This document shows positions 9,783 through 15,406 of a stretch of DNA of 64,000 nucleotides, in pieces; position 1 is the first letter of the stretch; each line of letters starts with the position of its first letter. This DNA is from Lewinellaceae bacterium (GTDB lineage: Bacteria; Bacteroidota; Bacteroidia; Chitinophagales; Saprospiraceae). The stretch lies in contig JADJOD010000018.1 of assembly GCA_016713985.1 (NCBI GenBank), positions 62,001 through 126,000 of the forward strand, in the 5' to 3' direction. The notes below the pieces were generated by a model. The model worked only from the letters and a program-made list of their open reading frames with translations, ran no database searches and was not told the origin of the DNA. The position numbers were made by a program, and so were the translations under genes.

Positions 9783-10166
9783 TTACTTCTTTATTTGGGC
9801 GTCCAGCCATTTTTTGAGTTCCATCAGTTCTTCGGGCGGGGTTTTGTCGTTGCCGAGCGCGTGCATCATCATATCCAGCGCGGAGCCACCGAAAGCGTTG
9901 TGCAACACCTTGTCTACCAGTTGCTGTTTGACGTCGGTTTCCCGCGCAACGGCCCGGTACAGGTGGGTGCCGTCCACAACCTCCTTTTCCAGTACACCCT
10001 TTTCCATAAGTCGCTGTATCTGTTTAAGAACGGTGGTGTACCCGACGTTTTTCCCCTCCGCAATACGTTCGTGGATGGCGCGAACGGAGGTGGGTTCGAG
10101 TTCCCAAATAACTTTCAGTATCTCGAGTTCGGCTTCGGTTGGCTGGTAAACCGGTTTTTGTGACAT
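9783..10166 (-). CDS. BlaI/MecI/CopY-family transcriptional repressor
   Basis: A 127-residue winged-helix repressor. It shows the family order: PTEAELEILKVIWELEPTSV, the recognition-helix region NVGYTTVLKQIQRLMEKGVL and a C-terminal dimerisation helix ending LMELKKWLDAQIKK. The length matches BlaI/MecI. It is the first gene of a two-gene unit with the M56 protease, the standard partner that inactivates such repressors by proteolysis. Two identical 16-bp palindromes just upstream are likely its operators, so the unit is probably autoregulated. Confidence 0.93.
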   Translation of the reverse strand: MSQKPVYQPTEAELEILKVIWELEPTSVRAIHERIAEGKNVGYTTVLKQIQRLMEKGVLEKEVVDGTHLYRAVARETDVKQQLVDKVLHNAFGGSALDMMMHALGNDKTPPEELMELKKWLDAQIKK

Positions 10167-10217
10167 GCGAATAGGGTGTTTTGTAAATGTCGAACAGTCA
10201 TTACAACGACAAAGATG

Positions 10218-10233
10218 TACGACAATTGTCGTA
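10218..10233. promoter_or_regulatory. Putative BlaI operator 1
   Basis: Perfect 16-bp palindrome TACGACAATTGTCGTA, 52 bases upstream of the BlaI-family start. An identical copy lies 30 bp away (10248), about three helical turns, so two dimers could bind the same DNA face. BlaI/MecI proteins bind palindromes of TACA/TGTA type; the assignment is inference from position and symmetry. Confidence 0.75.
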
Positions 10234-10247
10234 ATGGCAAATATTTT

Positions 10248-10263
10248 TACGACAATTGTCGTA
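10248..10263. promoter_or_regulatory. Putative BlaI operator 2
   Basis: Second identical copy of the palindrome TACGACAATTGTCGTA, 30 bp centre-to-centre from the first. It lies in the 327-base gap between blaI and the plus-strand gene at 10493, so it could also affect the divergent gene. Confidence 0.75.
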
Positions 10264-10492
10264 GATAATTAAAAATTTAACATTTGGCGCCCTCCGGGCC
10301 GCATTTGGAGCGCGCGCATCCAGGAAATAACGCCGCCTGCCTCCCGGCCAGGCTCTGGTTTGCCGCCCCAAACTCATATGCAATAAAAATATATTTGTAT
10401 GAATTGTTATTGCAGAGAAACCGGCACGATGGCCATGGGATATTTGTGGTATAACAAGGCGCTTTTACAAGCGGACTCTAAACCCAATTTTT

Positions 10493-11290
10493 ATGAAACA
10501 CTACTTTTTCCGGTGCTTGCTGGGGAGCCTTTTGCTTTTGGCCGGCAGTTGCAAGCGTTATTACTACGTCCCGAACACAATGTTAATTCCTGCCGTTAAT
10601 AAACAACACGACGCCGCGATCAGTGGGGGCCTCAACACCGAGTTCAACGGGTATAATATACAGGCTTTTTACAGTCCGGTCAAACATGGATTGTTGACTT
10701 TTAATGAAATGAAAATCCCGGGCGATCCGGATGATTCCGACTTAAGATACCGCGGAAAGGGCCGAATCAGCGAGTTTGGCGCCGGATTCTATTTTGGAAA
10801 TTACCCGTTTACAATTAGCCTGCTGGGTGGTACGGGCGGCGGTTATGCAGAACATTTTTACGGGTCAGAGGGTGTTGTCAAGGTGCGCCTGGGTTTCAGG
10901 CAGTCCTATATTCAACCCGGTTTTGCCTTGCAAACACGTGGATTTCGTTTCGGATGCGCATTAAAACAAGTCTGGCTGAATTATGATAAAGGGGCAATAG
11001 ACATAGGGTTAATCAAGGGAGACGCATTGGATGAAATTCAGGAAATTGATCGAAGAAACCCCTTTCAGTTTACCGAGGCCCAGATTTCACTTGGGTTCAG
11101 GGTACGGCCGGTTACCTTCAGTGTTAACAGAGTGGTCATTTTTTCAAATCGTTTCCGGGTGCTTCCGTTTGACAACGCTACCGTTAATTTTTCAATTACG
11201 GTTGATCTGTACGAATTCTGGCGCTGGAAGGACGTCCCGCCCAAAAAAAAGAAACCGTCCCCAAGCCGGAAAACTACCCGGAAAGATTGA
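10493..11290 (+). CDS. Exported lipoprotein-like beta-rich protein, paralogue of the gene at 7133
   Basis: Unknown family, 265 residues. It begins with a lipoprotein-type signal (LLGSLLLLAGSCKR, Cys about residue 20). The remainder is a likely outer-membrane beta-barrel or barrel-like protein (EFGAGFYFGNYPFTISLLGG, YIQPGFALQTRGFRFGCALK) with a basic C-terminal tail KKKKPSPSRKTTRKD. It shares length and a run of motifs with the protein at 7133-7927, so the two are probably paralogues flanking blaI and the M56 gene. A TATATTTG box at 10390-10397 fits a -7 element and would leave a ~90-base leader. Function unknown. Confidence 0.7.
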   Translation: MKHYFFRCLLGSLLLLAGSCKRYYYVPNTMLIPAVNKQHDAAISGGLNTEFNGYNIQAFYSPVKHGLLTFNEMKIPGDPDDSDLRYRGKGRISEFGAGFYFGNYPFTISLLGGTGGGYAEHFYGSEGVVKVRLGFRQSYIQPGFALQTRGFRFGCALKQVWLNYDKGAIDIGLIKGDALDEIQEIDRRNPFQFTEAQISLGFRVRPVTFSVNRVVIFSNRFRVLPFDNATVNFSITVDLYEFWRWKDVPPKKKKPSPSRKTTRKD

Positions 11291-11355
11291 ATAACCGGGC
11301 CAATAGCAGGGAGAACTAAAAAAGATCTTTTGATTTATTTAAATGTTTTAATCCT

Positions 11356-11363
11356 TATGTTTG
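11356..11363 (+). promoter_or_regulatory. Candidate -7 element (TATGTTTG)
   Basis: TATGTTTG matches the Bacteroidota -7 consensus TAnnTTTG and lies 27 bases before the dioxygenase start. A TTTTG occurs upstream but at a spacing longer than 19 bases, so only the -7 box is supported. Confidence 0.4.
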
Positions 11364-11390
11364 CAACATTAATATCGGTGTCTGCATATC

Positions 11391-12326
11391 ATGGATAGAA
11401 AAACATTTCTTAAATCGCTGGCCTTGTTGCCTTTCGCTGCATGGAATATGAAAATTCAGGATTTTCCGAAGATTATCGAACAACCTGCCTTCGCCAAGGC
11501 TACGGCGGGTAAAATGCCTGTGTTGTTTGTTGGCCACGGCAGCCCGATGAACGCGCTGGAAGACAACGCGTTTACCCAAAGTTTAAAAAAACTGGGTGAA
11601 CCGTTCAAAAAAGAAGGCCGGAAACCCGCCGCAATTCTCGTGGTGTCGGCGCACTGGCTGACCCGCGGCACACAGGTGTGTATCAGCCCGAAACCGGAGA
11701 CCATCCATGATTTCGGCGGTTTTCCGAAGGAATTGTTCGATGCCCAATATCCCGCGCCCGGCTCGCCGGAACTGGCCAAAGAAACCGCCAAACTCAGCGC
11801 TTTGATCCATGAATCCGACGACTGGGGCCTCGACCACGGCACCTGGACGATCCTGATGCATCTGTTCCCCGACGCCGATGTACCGGTATTCCAGATGAGC
11901 ATCGACTATTACCAGCCCATGCAATATCACCTCGACTTAGCCAAACAACTCCAGTCCCTGCGCGAAAAAGGTGTACTCATCATCGGAAGCGGCAACATCG
12001 TGCACAACCTGCGCATGAGTATGGAACGCCTTCGTACCGGTGATGCGCGGCCCTACGATTGGGCTGTGGAATTTGATACCTGGGTGAATGAAAAAATCGC
12101 CGGCCGCGACTTCCAAAGCCTGGTGACTTACGAAAAAGCGGGTAAACCGGGCAAACTCTCCGTACCGACGACAGACCACTACATTCCGATGTTGTACAGC
12201 CTCGGTTTGGCTGACGACAAGGAAGAAATCAAGCAGGCGTATGAAGAAGTAACAATGGGTGGGATCAGTATGCGGACGTTTCAGGTGGGGGTGAAATTTG
12301 AGAAAAATTTGTTTTGTCAGGAGTAA
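11391..12326 (+). CDS. ygiD: DODA-type extradiol aromatic-ring-opening dioxygenase (LigB/YgiD family)
   Basis: A 311-residue member of the LigB/YgiD (4,5-DOPA extradiol dioxygenase) family. Metal-site segments are in place: VLFVGHGSPMNA, VVSAHWLTRG, LDHGTWTILMHLFPDADVP, GSGNIVHNLRM and TTDHYIPMLYSLG. It starts MDRKTFLKSLALLPFAAWN, a leader-like N-terminus common to Bacteroidota members. Between this leader and the catalytic domain sits PAFAKATAGK (codons 32-41, about 11484-11510), encoded by a short imperfect palindrome. This is an insertion not expected from the family. The physiological substrate is uncertain. Confidence 0.9.
   Translation: MDRKTFLKSLALLPFAAWNMKIQDFPKIIEQPAFAKATAGKMPVLFVGHGSPMNALEDNAFTQSLKKLGEPFKKEGRKPAAILVVSAHWLTRGTQVCISPKPETIHDFGGFPKELFDAQYPAPGSPELAKETAKLSALIHESDDWGLDHGTWTILMHLFPDADVPVFQMSIDYYQPMQYHLDLAKQLQSLREKGVLIIGSGNIVHNLRMSMERLRTGDARPYDWAVEFDTWVNEKIAGRDFQSLVTYEKAGKPGKLSVPTTDHYIPMLYSLGLADDKEEIKQAYEEVTMGGISMRTFQVGVKFEKNLFCQE
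11484..11510. repeat. Short palindromic insertion inside the dioxygenase gene
   Basis: A 27-base imperfect palindrome (arms CCTGCCTTCGCC and GGCTACGGCGGG) encoding QPAFAKATAGK. It sits in the linker between the leader and the catalytic domain, keeps the frame and introduces no stop. From memory, similar PAFAKATAGK peptides recur in unrelated Bacteroidota proteins, which would mark it as a dispersed coding palindrome; this was not searched. Confidence 0.6.
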
Positions 12327-12343
12327 AAAGCAGACTATCTTTG
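12312..12343 (+). promoter_or_regulatory. Bacteroidota-type promoter of the AT-rich two-gene island
   Basis: TTTG (12313-12316), 19 bases, then TATCTTTG (12336-12343). This matches the sigma-A promoter TTTG-N19-TAnnTTTG exactly. It overlaps the end of the dioxygenase gene and lies 20 bases before the ATG at 12364, so the island has its own promoter and a very short leader. Confidence 0.75.
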
Positions 12344-12363
12344 AAATCTAAAATTCAACAATC

Positions 12364-12630
12364 ATGGCAACTAATAAAGGTAATGGTGTCAGAAAAGGTG
12401 CGGTGAAGAGTCGAACCCAGATTTTGAATCGTGTCACCGGGAATTATATTAAACGGGATGCAGAGACAGGAAAGTTTATCGCAGTCAAACAGGACGGCAA
12501 GCCATTCAAGGGCGTTCGAAGAGAAAAAGCCGGGGTAATTACAAACCCCAGTATTAGCAAAGAAACGGCTCGAAAAGCGGAACAAGCGATTATTCATTAC
12601 AACCAAAAGCGTTTAACCAAGTCGAAGTAA
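12364..12630 (+). CDS. Small basic protein of unknown function
   Basis: An 88-residue, strongly basic protein with a Lys/Arg-rich N-terminus (KGNGVRKGAVKSRTQILNRV) and a central TGKFIAVKQDGKPFKGVRRE segment. It has no membrane segment or signal peptide. I do not recognise the family. It is followed with no gap by the gene at 12631, so the two are translationally linked. Base composition is clearly AT-richer than that of flanking genes, suggesting acquisition by transfer. By position it could be an antitoxin, adaptor or DNA-binding partner of the downstream protein; this is inference. Confidence 0.65.
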   Translation: MATNKGNGVRKGAVKSRTQILNRVTGNYIKRDAETGKFIAVKQDGKPFKGVRREKAGVITNPSISKETARKAEQAIIHYNQKRLTKSK

Positions 12631-13260
12631 ATGGCTTCTGAAAAACCCTATGAAAAAAATGTGTTTATAAATTGCCCTTTTGATGATGAGTATAATGAGA
12701 TTTTTAGGGCAATTTTGTTTACAGTTCACAGATGCGGTTTTGTGTTGCGCTGCGCAAAAGAATTCGGAGATTCCGACCAAATTCGCATTAACAAAATTTT
12801 TGACCTTATCGCTAACTCGCAGTATGCAATTCACGACTTGTCTCGTGTTACACTGAAATCCCTTAATGATTTACCCCGGTTCAATATGCCATTAGAATTG
12901 GGAATATTTATTGGCTGCATCAGATTTGGAAGCAAGAAACACAGGAACAAAAAATACCTGATTTTAGAGAGTGAAGATTTTAGGTTCAAAAGATTCATAT
13001 CGGACTTGTCTGGGCAAGATATCCAATCACATGATGACAACCCTGAGCTTGCTATCAGACGTGTTCGTGATTGGCTAAGTGGTAAAACAGGTGCTATTCC
13101 CAGCGCAAGTAATGTATGGAAAGAGTTGCAGGAATTTATTGATGCACTTCCGGAATTATGCGAACCGTATGGATGGATACCGAATGAATTGACTTTTGGG
13201 GAATTTTCATCGCTGACTGACGTATGGATTTCGAATAACCTACCCCAATGGGAAGATTAA
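12631..13260 (+). CDS. Predicted TIR/nucleoside-deoxyribosyltransferase-like protein
   Basis: A 209-residue soluble protein. It begins with a strand-turn like that of TIR/SEFIR and nucleoside 2-deoxyribosyltransferase folds (KNVFINCPFDDEYNEIF). This is followed by RINKIFDLIANSQYAIHDLS and FNMPLELGIFIGCIRFG. In those folds the Glu of a (N/F)xELG motif is catalytic, and E in PLELG is the candidate here. Many such proteins cleave NAD+ or nucleotides in anti-phage or stress responses. The family is only inferred from motif shape, and the precise substrate is unknown. It is AT-rich compared with the neighbours and convergent with uvrC (7-base gap). Confidence 0.6.
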   Translation: MASEKPYEKNVFINCPFDDEYNEIFRAILFTVHRCGFVLRCAKEFGDSDQIRINKIFDLIANSQYAIHDLSRVTLKSLNDLPRFNMPLELGIFIGCIRFGSKKHRNKKYLILESEDFRFKRFISDLSGQDIQSHDDNPELAIRRVRDWLSGKTGAIPSASNVWKELQEFIDALPELCEPYGWIPNELTFGEFSSLTDVWISNNLPQWED

Positions 13261-13267
13261 TGGTTAC

Positions 13268-15262
13268 TTAATCTTCATGCGAATCGTCGTTTCCTGCCAT
13301 TTCCGCAAAGTATGCCCCCACCTTCCCCGCCGCCACTTTCCCCACCAGTTTTTCCACCTCCTCCGCTGCCGCCTCGCGCACACGCGCTGCCGAGCCAAAA
13401 TGTTGCAACAGCTTTTCCGCCGTTTTGGCCCCGATACCGGGTATCTCCGTCAGTTCGGTTTTGATAAAATTTTTGCTGCGCTGGTTGCGGTGGAACGTGA
13501 TGCCGAATCGGTGCGCTTCGTTGCGCGCCTGCTGGATGAGTTTGAGCGATTCCGATTTTTTGTTGATGAGCGCCGGCACCGGGTCGTCGGGAAAAAAGAT
13601 CTCTTCGAGTCGTTTGGCGATGCCAACGACGGTCATTTTGCCTTCCAGGTCCAATGCGCGCAGACTTTTCATAGCGGCGCCAAGTTGCCCTTTGCCTCCG
13701 TCGATGATCACCAGTTGGGGCAATCCCTGACCTTCCGCCAGCAGGCGTTTGTAGCGGCGGAACACCACTTCCTCCATCGAAGCGAAATCGTTGGGGCCTT
13801 CCACCGATTTTACGTTGTAGTGCCGGTAGTCGCGTTTGGCGGGTTTGGCATTTTTAAACACCACACAACTCGATACGGGATTGGTGCCCTGCAGGTTGGA
13901 GTTGTCGAAACACTCGATCCAGAGCGGCGCTTCTTCCATGTGCAGGTCGGCCTGAAGGGTGCGCAGTATCCGCTCGGCATGGGTTTGTTTGCCCGTCTGG
14001 CTGGCGGCCTGTTTCTTTTTCTGAAGCAGGTGGTACTGCACGTTTTTTCCCGAAAGTTCGAGCAGTTTTTCTTGTCGCCGATTTTGGGGACGGTCACAAT
14101 CAAGGTATGGCGGACTTCCGAGTCCGCCGTGCCGCGCCGGTTCGGGCTCGGCGGACTTGGAAGTCCGCCGTACATCGGGTTCAGCGGACTTGGAAGTCCG
14201 CCGTACATCGGGTTCAGCGGACTTGGAAGTCCGCCGTACATCGGGCTCGGCGGACTCGGAAGTCCGCTGTACATCGGGTAGCAGTACGTTGAACGGTACG
14301 ATGATCTCGCGGGTGATGCTGTTGAATTTTTCCCGCAAAGACTGGATGGCGAATGTGAGCAGGGTCTCCCGGTCTTCGTCTAAGTTTTTGGTCAGCGTGA
14401 GCGTGTAAGTATGGATAATGGCGCCGTTGACCACCTTGAGGAAATTGACAAAAGCCTCTTTTTCATCGTCGGCGATGGCGAATACATCCACGTCCCTGAT
14501 CGCGGGGTTCACCACCGTACTTTTACCCTGGTAATCCTCGAACAGCGCGAGTTTTTCTTTCATGAGTTGCGCCTGTTCAAACTGCATGTTTTCCGCCAGG
14601 CGCTGCATTTCCTCCTTCAGGTGGTTTTTCACCGCCGCAAAATTGCCCTTGAGCATGTTTTTGATCTGCTCGATCTTGCGGTTGTACGCTTCTTCGGTTT
14701 CAAACCCGACACAGGGCGCCGCACAGTTTTTAATGTGGTATTCCAGGCAAGGCTTAAACTTCTGTTTATCAATGTTTTCCCGTGAAAGAAACAGCGCGCA
14801 GGTGCGCAACTGGAACAGTTTCCGGATGAGTTCCGCTACCTGTTCCACCCGGAATTTCTGCAGGTAAGGACCAAAATAGGTGGAGCCGTCGCGGATGGGT
14901 TTACGCGTCAGGAACACCCGCGGGAAACGTTCGTTTTTGACGCAGATATAAACGAGCGGCGACTTTTCGTCTTTCAGCATCACGTTGTAACGCGGCTGAT
15001 GTTTTTTGATGAGCGAGTTTTCCAGCAGCAACGCGTCGTGCTCCGTCTCGACGAGGGTAAATTCGATGTGATGCGCGTGTCGCACCAGCACCTTGGTTTT
15101 GGCCAGCTGGTACTTTTTGTCGCCGAAATAGTTCGACAGCCGGTTCCGCAGGTTTTTGGCCTTGCCGACGTACAGGATAATTCCGCCGGCATCGATAAAC
15201 TTGTAGATGCCGGGATCGGTGGGGATAGTTGGAGAAAATTCCTTGAATTGCTCGTTGGTCAT
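13268..15262 (-). CDS. uvrC: Excinuclease ABC subunit C carrying a palindromic repeat insertion
   Basis: A 664-residue UvrC, the dual-incision nuclease of nucleotide excision repair. Domains: GIY-YIG nuclease (DPGIYKFIDAGGIILYVGKA), UVR motif (MQRLAENMQFEQAQLMKEKL), RNase H-like C-nuclease (ECFDNSNLQGTNPVSSCVVF, LVIIDGGKGQLGAAMKSL) and helix-hairpin-helix (LTEIPGIGAKTAEKLLQHFG). The start MTNEQFKEF is preferred over an upstream ATG that lies in a low-complexity repeat. Residues ~327-386 are an insertion built from repeats of DVRRTSKSAEP. The normal residues TVPKIGDKK just after it lie in another frame, and the frame is restored at a five-A run (14066-14070), so the gene stays open overall. 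Confidence 0.93.
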   Translation of the reverse strand: MTNEQFKEFSPTIPTDPGIYKFIDAGGIILYVGKAKNLRNRLSNYFGDKKYQLAKTKVLVRHAHHIEFTLVETEHDALLLENSLIKKHQPRYNVMLKDEKSPLVYICVKNERFPRVFLTRKPIRDGSTYFGPYLQKFRVEQVAELIRKLFQLRTCALFLSRENIDKQKFKPCLEYHIKNCAAPCVGFETEEAYNRKIEQIKNMLKGNFAAVKNHLKEEMQRLAENMQFEQAQLMKEKLALFEDYQGKSTVVNPAIRDVDVFAIADDEKEAFVNFLKVVNGAIIHTYTLTLTKNLDEDRETLLTFAIQSLREKFNSITREIIVPFNVLLPDVQRTSESAEPDVRRTSKSAEPDVRRTSKSAEPDVRRTSKSAEPEPARHGGLGSPPYLDCDRPQNRRQEKLLELSGKNVQYHLLQKKKQAASQTGKQTHAERILRTLQADLHMEEAPLWIECFDNSNLQGTNPVSSCVVFKNAKPAKRDYRHYNVKSVEGPNDFASMEEVVFRRYKRLLAEGQGLPQLVIIDGGKGQLGAAMKSLRALDLEGKMTVVGIAKRLEEIFFPDDPVPALINKKSESLKLIQQARNEAHRFGITFHRNQRSKNFIKTELTEIPGIGAKTAEKLLQHFGSAARVREAAAEEVEKLVGKVAAGKVGAYFAEMAGNDDSHED
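14105..14280. repeat. Array of five palindromes inside uvrC
   Basis: Five near-identical ~20-bp palindromes of type GGCGGACTTGGAAGTCCGCC begin near 14109, 14150, 14183, 14216 and 14249. The last four have a 33-bp period and are separated by GTACATCGGG(T/C)TC-like spacers. On the uvrC strand each 33-bp unit encodes 11 residues (DVRRTSKSAEP), so unit gain or loss keeps the frame. No similar array was noticed elsewhere in the window. Confidence 0.9.
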
Positions 15263-15279
15263 CGGGCACAAAAATAACG

Positions 15280-15406
15280 GGCAGTAGCAGTAGGCAGTAG
15301 CAGTTGGCAGGAAATATATCAGTGGGCGGTAGCACTGCCACTGCCACTGCCAACTGCTACTGCCACTGCCAACTGCTACTACTGCCACTGCCACTGCACA
15401 CTGCCA
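15280..15406. repeat. GGCAGT/AGCAGT low-complexity tract between sprA and uvrC
   Basis: Runs of AGCAGT, GGCAGT and their complements (ACTGCC, ACTGCT) fill the whole gap between the end of sprA and the start of uvrC. The left part reads mostly GGCAGTAGCAGT and the right part mostly ACTGCCACTGCT, so the tract can fold back on itself. Similar tracts occur at 43690-43742 and 57721-57760. Confidence 0.75.

Noticed and set aside
10201..10383. Possible 60-codon minus-strand gene upstream of blaI
   Set aside because: It spans the two operator palindromes, so it is regulatory DNA, not a gene.
14105..14280. Resemblance to a CRISPR array (33-bp period)
   Set aside because: The spacer parts are also repeated and the array lies in frame inside uvrC, with no cas genes nearby.
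13277..14281. Plus-strand open frame opposite uvrC
   Set aside because: Shadow of uvrC including its repeat array; no independent protein features.
15263..15394. Longer uvrC start at 15394
   Set aside because: The added residues come from the GGCAGT/AGCAGT tract and are not UvrC-like; the ATG at 15262 gives the normal N-terminus.
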